Source of the DNA: Muribaculaceae bacterium
GTDB taxonomy: Bacteria > Bacteroidota > Bacteroidia > Bacteroidales > Muribaculaceae
Length of the DNA: 42,468 nt
Assembly: GCA_022510405.1 (NCBI GenBank)
Contig: JAFLTP010000025.1
Coordinates: forward strand, 1-42,468
Reading direction: 5' to 3'
Below, piece by piece: positions 23,535-33,800 of the stretch (its first letter is position 1; each line of letters begins with the position of its first letter). A program made the position numbers and the translations under genes. Under the pieces are notes generated by a model. The model ran no database searches. It was given only the letters and a program-made list of their open reading frames with translations, and was not told the origin of the DNA.

Positions 23535-26357
23535 ATGAAAAAGATTCTACTTACTTGTGCATTAGCCTTGGCAGGTTTGGCCGGTATTAATGCTCAAGAT
23601 CCTTCAGCCATGATGCAGCCTCTGCCGCTGAATCCCAAGGTGAAAACCGGCGTACTTCCCAACGGCTTGAGCTATTACATCATGCACAATGAAGAACCCA
23701 AAGAGAGAGCGAATTTCTACATCGCTCAAAAGGTGGGTTCCACTCTCGAAGAACCTGACCAACTCGGTCTCGCGCACTTCCTGGAGCATATGGCTTTCAA
23801 TGGAACTACAAACTATCCGGGTAAGAATATGCTCAACTATCTCCAGAGCAAGGGTATTCGTTTCGGTGCCGATATCAATGCCTACACTGCTTTCGATGAA
23901 ACTGTCTACAACATTAACAACGTCATCACTACCGACAAACCATTGATGGACAGTGTGTTGCTCGTTCTTCACGACTGGAGTGGCGACATCCTCCTCGAAG
24001 AAAGTGAGATAGATGCCGAAAGAGGTGTAATCCAAGAGGAATGGCGTTCAAGAAACAACGCTCAGTTCCGTATGTATTCTTCAATCCTCCCTCACATTTA
24101 CCAGGAATACCAGTATCAGCAGATGCCAATCGGTAAAATGGAAGTGGTGATGAACTTCAAACCGGAGGCACTTCGTGCTTACTATAAGAAATGGTATCGC
24201 CCCGATCAACAGGGTATCGTTATCGTAGGTGATTTCGACGCCGATGAGATGGAAAAGAAGGTCATCGAGCTTTTCTCCACAATCGAGATGCCTGAAAATG
24301 CGGCTCCCCGTCTTTATCCTTCAGTTAGCGATAATGAAAAACCAATCTTCGCAAGTTACACAGATCCGGAACTTACAAACCTTCTCACAATCATCTCTTT
24401 CAAGTCAGATCCGGTGCCCGTGGAAATGAAAAACACTCTTCCTGTCTATATCCAGGAACAAATCCTCCAACGTTTGGTTTCCACACTTATCAACAACCGA
24501 CTCAGTGAATTCGCACAGACTCCCGAATGTCGTTATGCATTCGCCGGCGTAATGTTTGGCAACTATTATGTGTCTAAAACCAAAGATTCATTTGATATCC
24601 AGGTCCTTGCGAAAACAGATTCACGTGATGCGGTAGAAGATGCCATGGGCATCGTGGCCCGTGCATGTAAGACCGGTTTCAATGAAGCCGAATATGAAAG
24701 GGCAACTCAGGAAATGTTGTCTAACATTGAAAAACTTTACAACGAAAGGGATAAGACCGATAATGATTCTTTCGGTCGTGAACTTTGCAGCTATTTCATC
24801 GACAACGAACCTGCTCCCGGCATCGAAACGGAATACCAACTCTGGCAGATGGTGATTCCTCAGCTCCCCGTAGAGGCTGTAAACGAATTTGTAAAGCAAA
24901 TTCTCACTGAGCAGAATATGGTGGTGGTTACTTCCGCACCTAAGGCTGAAGGTTTTGAAATTGTTTCCGAAGAGGCTATGCTTTCCACTCTCAGCCAAGT
25001 TTTGAATGCAGAGTATGAGGCGCTTGCCGAAGAAAAGATTACAGAACCGCTTATCCAGAATATGCCTGTTCCAGGTAAGATTATCGGTGAGAAAAACGAT
25101 CCGAAACTCCAGGCTCAGGTTATGGAACTCTCAAATGGTGTCACTGTAGTGACTAAGCCAACTGATTTTGCGAGTGATGAAGTTCTTATGTATGCATATC
25201 GTGAAGGCGGTAAGAGACTATACGAATACGAGCAGGCTGCCAATGTGATTCTCATGGGTGATGTGTTTGAAACCGCCAAGATGGGCAATTTCGACAATAA
25301 GACTCTCAAGAAGTATCTTGCAGGAAAGAATGTGGCTCTCGGCTTCCAGGTAAACACTTATACCGATGTGCTTCAGGGAAGTTCAACAGTGAAAGACCTT
25401 CCTACACTTTTTGAACTTATCTACACATCGTTCACAAACCTGAATCCTGATGCAGAAATGGCCAAAATTACTCTCGACAGGGCTCGTCCGATGCTCGAGA
25501 TGGCTGAAAAGAATCCGAACTATATTTTTCAGCAGCAGGTTACAAATACAAGATATGCCAATAATCCTTTGATGCAACAGCCCACAATAGCAACTCTTGA
25601 TGCTGTGGATTATCCCAAGGCTTACCAGATGGTGAAGGATGCTCTCGGAAATCCGGCACAATACACTTTCATCTTCGTGGGTAACATCACACCGGAAGTT
25701 ATCAATCCTCTTATCGAGCAATACATTGCCTCGATACCTTCAAAACCGGTTTCTGTTCCGGCTTATGTATCTGAAATTAACACTGCTACCGGTCAGGTGA
25801 AGAATGAGTTCAAGCAGCCTATGGAGGCTCCTGCAACCAAGGTTCAGGATTTCTACACACAAAACAATCTTCCTTACACTGTTGAGAACGATATCATGAT
25901 CGACCTCGTGGGTGATATCATCGACAATATCTTCATCGATACTCTCCGCGAAGAGGAAGGTGGCACATACTCTCCGAATGCCGGTGCGTTCTTCAATCCG
26001 AATTCAGGCGAATGGACAGTATACTACGCGTTCTCTACCAATGCCGACCAACAGGCTAAACTCATTGAAAGGGCCGACGCTGAATTGATGAACCTCCTTC
26101 AGAACGGTGCAGATGAGGCTAACTTCAACAAGGCCAAGGAAGCCATGATCAAGCAATTCGAAATCAATTCACGCAAGAATGCTTACTGGAACGAAGCTTT
26201 GATGAGCCAGCTACGCTTCCCGGATGCAGACTTCATCAATGATTACGCAAACACTTTGAATTCTGTGACTTTGGACCAATTCAACCAATTCATGAAAAAC
26301 CTTTACAACGGCAACAACCGTATCCAGGTGATCATGGAAGGTGTTCAGGCCCAATAA
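23535..26357 (+). CDS. M16 family zinc metallopeptidase
   Basis: A 940-residue exported peptidase of the pitrilysin/PqqL class. A signal peptide (residues 1-20, ending INAQ) precedes two M16 halves. The zinc site is the inverted motif HFLEH at 81-85, with the distal Glu in SEIDAERGVIQEEW. The second half (from about residue 480) has no HxxEH and should be the inactive partner domain closing the chamber (TLREEEGGTYSPNAG near 800). Length fits the full two-repeat form. It has an unusual repeat-rich upstream region (REPIN, GGA hairpins). Confidence 0.92.
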   Translation: MKKILLTCALALAGLAGINAQDPSAMMQPLPLNPKVKTGVLPNGLSYYIMHNEEPKERANFYIAQKVGSTLEEPDQLGLAHFLEHMAFNGTTNYPGKNMLNYLQSKGIRFGADINAYTAFDETVYNINNVITTDKPLMDSVLLVLHDWSGDILLEESEIDAERGVIQEEWRSRNNAQFRMYSSILPHIYQEYQYQQMPIGKMEVVMNFKPEALRAYYKKWYRPDQQGIVIVGDFDADEMEKKVIELFSTIEMPENAAPRLYPSVSDNEKPIFASYTDPELTNLLTIISFKSDPVPVEMKNTLPVYIQEQILQRLVSTLINNRLSEFAQTPECRYAFAGVMFGNYYVSKTKDSFDIQVLAKTDSRDAVEDAMGIVARACKTGFNEAEYERATQEMLSNIEKLYNERDKTDNDSFGRELCSYFIDNEPAPGIETEYQLWQMVIPQLPVEAVNEFVKQILTEQNMVVVTSAPKAEGFEIVSEEAMLSTLSQVLNAEYEALAEEKITEPLIQNMPVPGKIIGEKNDPKLQAQVMELSNGVTVVTKPTDFASDEVLMYAYREGGKRLYEYEQAANVILMGDVFETAKMGNFDNKTLKKYLAGKNVALGFQVNTYTDVLQGSSTVKDLPTLFELIYTSFTNLNPDAEMAKITLDRARPMLEMAEKNPNYIFQQQVTNTRYANNPLMQQPTIATLDAVDYPKAYQMVKDALGNPAQYTFIFVGNITPEVINPLIEQYIASIPSKPVSVPAYVSEINTATGQVKNEFKQPMEAPATKVQDFYTQNNLPYTVENDIMIDLVGDIIDNIFIDTLREEEGGTYSPNAGAFFNPNSGEWTVYYAFSTNADQQAKLIERADAELMNLLQNGADEANFNKAKEAMIKQFEINSRKNAYWNEALMSQLRFPDADFINDYANTLNSVTLDQFNQFMKNLYNGNNRIQVIMEGVQAQ

Positions 26358-26378
26358 TGATTTGATTCAATAACAATG

Positions 26379-26404
26379 TAGGCACGTTCTTGCGGACGTG
26401 CCTA
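26379..26404 (+). repeat. Hairpin after M16 gene, possible terminator
   Basis: TAGGCACGT, eight bases, ACGTGCCTA: perfect 9-bp arms 22 bp beyond the stop. It lacks a T run. It resembles a lone REP-like hairpin and could act as an attenuator between the protease and gmd. Confidence 0.55.
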
Positions 26405-26430
26405 TATCAATTTAATACCTCAAACCCCAC

Positions 26431-27522
26431 ATGAAAAAAGCATTGATTACCGGTGTCACCGGTCAAGACGGTTCATTCCTGTCAGAATTCCTCCTTGATA
26501 AAGGTTACGATGTACATGGTATTATCCGGCGTTCTTCAGTCGACTTCCGTGAACGTATCGCTCACTTGGAATCAAATCCGCATTTCCATCTGCATTATGC
26601 CGACATGGGCGATTCCATGTCAATAATCCGGGTCTTGAATCTGGTCCGGCCCGATGAGATCTACAATCTTGCCGCCCAAAGTCATGTCCAGGTGAGTTTT
26701 GATTCCCCCGAATACACTGCCAATGTTGATGCAACAGGAGTGCTCAGAATACTCGAAGGTATGAGACAAACCGGACTTGTTGATACCTGCCGTTTCTATC
26801 AGGCTTCCACATCCGAATTGTATGGAAAGGTGGAATCCGTACCACAGAATGAGGAGACTCCATTTCATCCCTATTCGCCCTATGCAGTTGCAAAACTCTA
26901 TGGTTTCTGGATTGTGAAAGAATATCGTGAGGCATACAATATGTTCGCCTGTTCAGGTATCCTGTTCAATCATGAAAGCGAAAGAAGAGGGGAGACCTTT
27001 GTCACCCGTAAGATTACTCTTGCCGCAGCTCGCATAGCGCAAGGAAAACAGGAAAAACTCTATCTCGGAAATCTTTCCTCTATGCGAGATTGGGGTTACG
27101 CCAAAGACTACGTGGAATGTATGTGGCTGATTCTTCAACAAGATAAACCGGATGATTATGTAATAGCCACCGGCGAACAGCATTCGGTCCGTGAATTCTG
27201 CCTCTTGGCTTTCAAACATGCCGGAATTGACCTCGTATTCGAAGGTGAAGGTGAGAACGAAGTGGGCAAGGATGTAAAGACCGGAAAGGTCCTTGTAGAA
27301 GTTTCCCCCGACTTCTATCGTCCCACCGATGTGGTCAATCTACTTGGCGACCCCTCCAAGGCAAAACGGGAATTAGGGTGGGATCCACTCAAAAAAACCA
27401 CCTTCGAAGAACTGGTAAAACTTATGGTAGAGGCCGATATGGCGAAGGTAGCCATCGAACGTGCCGGAGAACACGTGTCCCGTAACCTCGCTGAATACCT
27501 CGAAAAAGGAATCGTAAAATAA
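26431..27522 (+). CDS. gmd: GDP-mannose 4,6-dehydratase
   Basis: Short-chain dehydrogenase-type enzyme that converts GDP-mannose to GDP-4-keto-6-deoxymannose, the first step to GDP-fucose or GDP-rhamnose. It has 363 residues. The NADP site is [10 protein letters not shown]. Catalytic residues lie in [10 protein letters not shown] and [11 protein letters not shown] (YxxxK). [17 protein letters not shown] and [11 protein letters not shown] are also family signatures. No fucose synthase gene follows; the next gene is convergent, only 6 bp away, so this is a single-gene unit or ends a protease-gmd unit. Confidence 0.95.
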   Translation: MKKALITGVTGQDGSFLSEFLLDKGYDVHGIIRRSSVDFRERIAHLESNPHFHLHYADMGDSMSIIRVLNLVRPDEIYNLAAQSHVQVSFDSPEYTANVDATGVLRILEGMRQTGLVDTCRFYQASTSELYGKVESVPQNEETPFHPYSPYAVAKLYGFWIVKEYREAYNMFACSGILFNHESERRGETFVTRKITLAAARIAQGKQEKLYLGNLSSMRDWGYAKDYVECMWLILQQDKPDDYVIATGEQHSVREFCLLAFKHAGIDLVFEGEGENEVGKDVKTGKVLVEVSPDFYRPTDVVNLLGDPSKAKRELGWDPLKKTTFEELVKLMVEADMAKVAIERAGEHVSRNLAEYLEKGIVK

Positions 27523-27528
27523 ACATTT

Positions 27529-28845
27529 TCAGTCTCTTCCGTAGAGATCTCGGGTGTAGATTTTATCTTTCACATCCTCCAGCTCTTCGTTCGAACGGTT
27601 GGCGAGTATCGCGTCGCTCTCTTTCTTGAATTTGTCAAGATCATTCACCACCAGACTGCCGAAGAATGTGCTGCCGTCTTCAAGCGTGGGCTCATAGATG
27701 ATAACTCGAGCACCCTTCGCCTTGATTCTTTTCATTACTCCCTGAATCGAACTCTGTCGGAAATTGTCGGAATTCGTTTTCATCGTGAGTCGGTAAACAC
27801 CGATGGTGGAAGGGTTCTCTTTTTCGGTACCCCTCTCTTTACCCTTTGAATAGCTATACCATCCGGCTTTCTTTAATATCTGGTCGGCGATGAAGTCTTT
27901 TCTGGTCCTGTTGCTTTCCACTATCGCACTCATCATGTTCTGCGGAATGTCCGCATAGTTGGCGAGAAGTTGTTTTGTGTCTTTAGGAAGACAGTAACCG
28001 CCATATCCGAATGATGGATTGTTGTAATGTGTACCGATTCTCGGGTCCAATCCTATACCTTCGATTATGGCCTTCGTGTTCAGTCCTTTTATCTCGGCAT
28101 AGGTGTCAAGTTCATTGAAATAGCTCACCCTCAGTGCCAGATAGGTGTTGGCAAAGAGTTTCACTGCCTCAGCTTCCTTTAATCCCATGAACAATACCGG
28201 AATATCCTCTTTCAAAGCACCTTCCTCAAGCAATTTTGCGAAGGTCACGGCTGCTTCTTTCAATAACGGAAGGTCCGCGATTGCTTCGATGGCTTTGTTT
28301 TCCTGTGAGAATTCCTCCTTCTCGATCAATTTCGGGATACCGATGATGATCCTGGAAGGGTAGAGGTTGTCATACAGAGCCTTGCTCTCACGCAAGAATT
28401 CCGGCGAGAACAGAAGGTTTAGTCTTTTAACGCCTTTCTCGTAATATTTACGGTATACAGAACGGCAGAAACCTACCGGTATCGTTGATTTGATTATGAT
28501 TATGGCCTTAGGATTCAGTTTCGTCACGGTATCGATCACATCCTCCACACTTGAGGTGTCGAAATAGTTCCGTTCCGGATCGTAATTGGTGGGAGTGGCC
28601 ACGATAACGAAATCAGCTTCTTTATATGCCTCCTCGGCATCTAATGTGGCCTTGAGACTGAGTGACTTCTCGGCAAGATAGCGCTCGATATAATCATCCT
28701 TGATCGGACTGATCTTATTGTTTACCATCTTAACCTTTTCCGGCACAACATCCACTGCGGTCACATTATTGTGTTGTGCCAAAAGAGTTGCGATTGACAG
28801 ACCAACGTATCCGGTGCCTGCCACTGCGATATTATATCCCTTCAT
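27529..28845 (-). CDS. ugd: UDP-glucose 6-dehydrogenase family protein
   Basis: NAD-dependent four-electron dehydrogenase predicted to make UDP-glucuronate. It has 438 residues. The N-terminal Rossmann motif is [10 protein letters not shown], the middle has [12 protein letters not shown], and the catalytic Cys lies in [14 protein letters not shown]. The C-terminal substrate domain has [21 protein letters not shown]-ManNAc dehydrogenases are related, but the FLRE and GGYCLPKDT pattern best fits UDP-glucose dehydrogenase. It is convergent with gmd; both feed surface polysaccharide synthesis. Confidence 0.9.
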   Translation of the reverse strand: MKGYNIAVAGTGYVGLSIATLLAQHNNVTAVDVVPEKVKMVNNKISPIKDDYIERYLAEKSLSLKATLDAEEAYKEADFVIVATPTNYDPERNYFDTSSVEDVIDTVTKLNPKAIIIIKSTIPVGFCRSVYRKYYEKGVKRLNLLFSPEFLRESKALYDNLYPSRIIIGIPKLIEKEEFSQENKAIEAIADLPLLKEAAVTFAKLLEEGALKEDIPVLFMGLKEAEAVKLFANTYLALRVSYFNELDTYAEIKGLNTKAIIEGIGLDPRIGTHYNNPSFGYGGYCLPKDTKQLLANYADIPQNMMSAIVESNRTRKDFIADQILKKAGWYSYSKGKERGTEKENPSTIGVYRLTMKTNSDNFRQSSIQGVMKRIKAKGARVIIYEPTLEDGSTFFGSLVVNDLDKFKKESDAILANRSNEELEDVKDKIYTRDLYGRD

Positions 28846-28930
28846 TTCTTTTTCAATTTCTTGCCCCTAAATTACCAAATTTCCCCCATTCCCCCAAGCG
28901 TACTGTTTGCTGTTCACTATTTAATACTTG

Positions 28931-28970
28931 TTTCGTATCCCGTCAGGGGTTTGTCGGCTATAGCCGACAT
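28931..28970. repeat. Single copy of the ~80-bp array unit at RAYT 3' end
   Basis: TTTCGTATCCCGTCAGGGG followed by a perfect 16-bp palindrome GTCGGCTATAGCCGAC. It is the same core as the ten-copy array at 30016-30782. The transposase stop codon lies inside the palindrome, so the gene is bracketed by its repeats. Confidence 0.85.
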
Positions 28971-29893
28971 CCACAAATCTTTTCTGCAAATTCATTCATA
29001 AACAGGCATTCATCCCTGAATCTCCTATTCTTGCCAAGAATTTGCTCCATATTCGGAGAAATTATGAGCATTTTCCCTTTCTCACATATTTCAAAGATCT
29101 TTCCATGAGGCTTTTCTCTCTCATCATATCCATGATTCTTGATAAGAATTATTCTTCCTTCATTCCCTATAGCTTCATCAAATATCTCTTTTTCTTTGTT
29201 AGATATAAAAGCTCCGACAAGTATCCCTCCATTGTTTATCACGTATGACCATACCTCTCGTTTTCTCCTTATAATTTCTGTATTTTTTAAATCTGCCCGA
29301 TGTACAACAACTTGATACTTGAAAGGATTATCCAGAAGTTGTAAATTACCATACAGTGAGCAATTTGATTCGCATATTCTCCTATCATACACTCTTCTGA
29401 AAAATTCCGGATGCTCAAACCTTACCCAAAGCCGATAAGGATTCGAATCAATGTAATTTTTAAGAACTTTCCAATCCATCCCTTTTCTAAGGAATAAATC
29501 GTTAAAGCCAATTTCAAATATAGTGGTTGTTTTTGGTGGAATAATATGATTGTCCAGTGAGGTATGAAGGATTGCTCGTTTCCATTTAGCCAGATAATTC
29601 CCTAAAGGTTCTTCTTTGTGCTCCTTTATATATAATATGAAATGGATATGATCCGGCATAATGATATAATTCCTGATCTCAATACCGGGAAATAAATCTT
29701 CAAAATTATTGATATAAAATTGGATTATTTTTCCAAGAGATGACGTTCTGACATAGACTCTTGGATTTTCTTTATTGCCGTTAGTTACAATTGATGAAAA
29801 TAGAGGGGCCTCATTCAATTTATTAATTGTTATCATAAAAATTCCGGGTTTCTTATAATCCAGAAAAGGCGCTCTTCTATTTCTAATCCTCAT
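28958..29893 (-). CDS. REP-associated tyrosine transposase with DprA-like tail
   Basis: A 311-residue HUH nuclease of the RAYT/TnpA-REP class from the start MRIRNRRAPF. The HUH site is PDHIHFILY and the likely nucleophile Tyr is in KNYIDSNPYRL. Residues about 190-311 are an extra domain: NNGGILVGAFISNKEKEIF, GRIILIKNHGYD and GKMLIISPN follow a DprA/LOG-like Rossmann pattern. I chose this start because a -7 box (TATATTTG, minus strand, 29916-29923) lies just upstream and the in-frame extension to 30427 only translates repeat DNA. Such proteins mobilise or process small palindromic REPs and are usually single-copy housekeeping-like genes. The gene is flanked by family-3 repeats. Confidence 0.8.
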   Translation of the reverse strand: MRIRNRRAPFLDYKKPGIFMITINKLNEAPLFSSIVTNGNKENPRVYVRTSSLGKIIQFYINNFEDLFPGIEIRNYIIMPDHIHFILYIKEHKEEPLGNYLAKWKRAILHTSLDNHIIPPKTTTIFEIGFNDLFLRKGMDWKVLKNYIDSNPYRLWVRFEHPEFFRRVYDRRICESNCSLYGNLQLLDNPFKYQVVVHRADLKNTEIIRRKREVWSYVINNGGILVGAFISNKEKEIFDEAIGNEGRIILIKNHGYDEREKPHGKIFEICEKGKMLIISPNMEQILGKNRRFRDECLFMNEFAEKICGCRL

Positions 29894-30015
29894 TGTCTTG
29901 TTTGATTTATATAAGCAAATATAAAAAATTATTGGAGAATAGGAATTAAAATATGAAAATAAGGAAGCTATACCTTCCTTACTACCATAGGTGACATTAA
30001 TTTTTTCAATCTTTG

Positions 30016-30782
30016 TTTCATGTCCCGTGACGGGCATGTCGGCTATAGCCGCCCTCCCTCCCGGTCTTACTTCTAAGGCAGTCGGAGAGGGCCTGTCAGT
30101 TTCATGTCCCGTCAGGGGCTTGTCGGCTATAGCCGCCATTCCGGTCTTTCCCATTCGGCAGTAAGAGTAGATGCAGTCCGTTTCATGTCCCGTCAGGGGT
30201 TTAGCGGCTATAGCCGCCATCCTTGTCTTTCTTCTTCGGCAGTCAGAGAGGAAGCAGTCTATTTCGTGTCCCGTCAGGGGATTGTTGGCTATAGCCGCCA
30301 TCTCGGTCTTTCCCATTCGGCAGTAAGAGTAGATGCAGTCTGTTTCATGTCCCATCAGGGGCTTGTCGGCTATAGCCGCCCCTCTGTCTTTCTTCTTAGG
30401 CATTCGGAGAGGGCCTGTCCGTTTCATGTCCCGTCAGGGGTTTTCGGCTATAGCCTCCCCTCTGTCTTTCTTCTTCGGTAGTCAGAGAGGAGGCAGTCTG
30501 TTTCGTGTCCCTTCAGGGGCATGTCGGCTATAGCCGACATCTCGGTCTTTCTTCTAAGGCAATCAGAGAGGGCCTGTCTGTTTCATGTCCCGTCAGTGGC
30601 TTGGCGGTTATAGCCGTCATCTCAGTCTTTCCCATTCGGCAGTAAGAGTAGATGCCGTCCGTTTCATGTCCCGTCAGGGGTTTAGCGGTTATAGCCACAT
30701 CCCTGTCTTTCTTCTTAGGCATTCGTAGGGGGCTTGTCTGTTTCGTGTCCCGTCAGGGGTTTAGCGGCTATAGCCGCCATTC
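30016..30782. repeat. Ten-copy ~80-bp palindromic repeat array
   Basis: Units begin at 30016, 30100, 30181, 30262, 30343, 30422, 30501, 30581, 30662 and 30741 (periods 79-84 bp). Each has a 35-bp core with CCCGTCAGGGG and a palindrome centred on GGCTATAGCC, then a ~45-bp variable part. The variable parts fall into a few types: one with CCCATTCGGCAGTAAGAG (units 2, 4, 8) and related CTTCTTCGGCAGTCAGAG / CTTCTAAGGCAGTCGGAG types in the others. Palindrome arms vary in step (GCGGC..GCCGC, GTCGGC..GCCGAC, wobble pairs in unit 8). From 30783 to 30868 nothing is recognised. Confidence 0.9.
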
Positions 30783-30868
30783 CTAACCAATCCCCTCCAA
30801 TAATAAAAATGAGATTACAATTAAATGCTATCCCATTTTTATCATTATAAGTCAATCATAGAATCTCC

Positions 30869-33800
30869 TTACCAAGAGAATGGCTCCAAACGGAAATATT
30901 CCTCGGCAGTGATTCCTCTCACACATCTTATGTTAGATAATGGATTTTGGGTCGATTCAACTATATTATTGCATATTATCAAAGGCAATAGATCTTTCGG
31001 CTTTTGAATCCCAAAGAAATATCCTGTCTTATCTTCCCCTTTTATTCCTGATAAGACACCATATTCCTTATAAGTACAACTCATATAAATGTATCTTTCA
31101 CCCATTCCAATTATTCCTTTATTCAACATCTGCATATCCACTATCGACATCAATGCTACCTCTTTCTGATTTGGGACCCTCCATCCTGCGCCATATACTT
31201 TCCTCGCCAACGCATTGGCTTCATTCACCCATAAATCATGTTTATCCAAAAGATATTGTTTTTTTTGTGGATCTTCGGTAATGTCAAGATAATCCTTATT
31301 ATTGTCGTTATAGTTATTATATATGTCACTATAATGGTAAATAAAGAATTTTTTTTCCCCATTTTCATCTGTTTCAGCCAAATATTCATTGTAATCCTGA
31401 ATTATAAAACCATACATTGGCAATCTGTTATAATAATTTGTACCCGAATGTGCAGGTAATGTCTCCTGCGGTAATCTTAACATGGCCTGATCATAATATG
31501 TCGGGATGATTGCTGTGTAAGTTTTTCCATTAACATCCAATTTCTTTAATTCAAAGGCTGGACTGGCGGATCCTGTCGATTCTAAATTCGTACCTAAGAT
31601 TCTGGCACATCTTACTTCCCAAGGTGCTGCATCATTGTTAAAAGGTCCTGTCACCATTCCTTGCTCTGACCATACCACTTTGTTGTTACTTCCTGCAAAA
31701 CGATATCGGGTATTGTTGCCGGCTCCTCCGTCTCCTTTGAGGCCGGCTAATTTGGGAGTGCCGTTATAATCCATCAAAGGAGTCTTCAGAGAACTCCTTG
31801 CCATACACACATCTATCATTTGATTGCTGGTCGGCACGAACCATCTTAATTCGTTCAGGTCAATTTGGCCATCTCCGTTGAGATCCCGGTTCCTGCTTAA
31901 ACAAGTATACATAGCTTCTACACTAAATGTATCTGAATCTCCTTGAGTAATTGAGTGAGGATCCTTTTCATTCGATGTTGATGAACCTAAACTTTTAATT
32001 TTGGGAAGAGGTTCAGAATGTTCTTTGATATATGCCTTTTGTTTTGTTGTGGCTGGTATATCTTGGTTTTTTTCTAAATTTAAATAATATTCCCAATTTA
32101 AGTCATCTTGAATAAAATACCAGCAATTCTGTCTACCGTCTTCATCTATATTCGTTCCAGTAACAGCCGTTTGAGTTCTCAAATTCAATCCGAATGTTTC
32201 GTTTGTATGCTCCAAACCTAAGGCATCTATACTTTTCCCTGATGAGGCTTTTAAATCATAATAGGTCTGTATCGATCGCTGCGAAATGTAATATTTCGTT
32301 TTCTGATATATACTTTCTTTATCCGTGGATTCATTCCCTTCTCGTGCAAGCCAGATCTTTCTGTCTGGCTGGTCAACATACTTCAACCAATTGCCGCTCC
32401 TCTCATCTGCTGAACTTTCATATACATACTCATCTATATAGACAGTATAATACTGAACCTCATCATCCTCAGCATTTTCTTTTTTTCCTGGATAACTTGT
32501 TAAATCACTCATTTTATCAAGATAGAAAAGCTTATCATTCTTCCCGGGTACTACATTTATTATTTCCGGATCTCCGGGGTAGGGTACAAGTTTATCCTCA
32601 CTTTCTGCAGGTATAAAAGATATCCATTTCCAGAATTTGTTTTTCTTGAAACCATATCCCCCAGGTTCTTCTCCCCATTCGTCAATGGATTCATCGTCTA
32701 TCAGTATCTTTTCGTTGTTATACCATGCCTCGATTTGAAATACAAAATTCTTTCTTTCATTGTTGGTGAGACCGATATTGAATGTAATATAATGGGCATC
32801 AACAGTATATTCTTCGGCTGAAGAATCCGTCACGATTCCTTCCGCCCCGGGCTGCAATTCCTCTCCTTGAGCTTCAATTCGCAGTTTATCGGCATCCTCT
32901 ATTGTAATTTCATAGATATACTTATTGTTACGTTTGCAACTGAAATCATTGGCTTGTTCGGCAGTAGAAGTTCCATTGCAATTGCCTAAGTGCATGGTAT
33001 AAACCACATCAGCATTCCGGAAAACAAGATTGGTTTTGTCAGCAAATGTAGATGGATCAACCGGTGTATAATCAACTTTATTATTTTTCATTGAGCCATC
33101 ATAATAATACTGTATGTTCCCCTTGATAACCAAATAAGAAGCATTGTTGTTGGCCATTTCTTTACTTTTTTTAGTTGATACACTCGGTACCAAACTTTCA
33201 TAGTATCCGGTATTCAAGCCTTCGCTATCCTTATATTCCTTCTCCCTCAAATTATAGTAATTCCTATCAGAAGGGGGTTCAAGAGATACTATTCTCCCTT
33301 GATGCTTGCTCTCCATTTGATAGAAATCAAATGAAAAATGGCTAAACTTTTGACTCGTATCAAAGTTGTTCTCAAAGAAAGTTGACTCATATTCAGCTGT
33401 GTCGAAGTAGGTATCTAAATCGGTAGATGCCCATAAATTATCTGCAAGATTCTCATTCTCCGATTTTTCTATCAGATAACTGTAAACTGGCACATTGCAA
33501 AGTTGCCAACTCCATGGAGTAAACTCTATATTCTTTCCGATATAAAGGTTAACTTGTACATATGCATCCAATCGGTCCAAATAGATTTTTCCGCTTAGTT
33601 TGTTAGTGCCAGGTCTAATCTGTACCTCCATAGCTTCCGTAAGTTTATCGCTATAAGATTTCTGGCTCGATGAGGATGAATACATTCCCGACATCACCAA
33701 ATTCGTGGTCCTCACTGGATCCTTTGTACCGTCTACTTTCACCCCGATCTTGATGAAATCATACCAGTTTTTAACAGAACTTAAATCAGAATATAGATTT

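Noticed and set aside
29894..30427. N-terminal extension of the transposase to 489 residues
   Set aside because: It only translates repeat units; a -7 promoter box lies just upstream of the ATG at 29893, which also gives a normal RAYT length.
30016..30782. CRISPR-like regular array (35-bp core, ~45-bp spacer)
   Set aside because: The would-be spacers are themselves repeated in a few related types, the unit is palindrome-based, and no cas gene is near.
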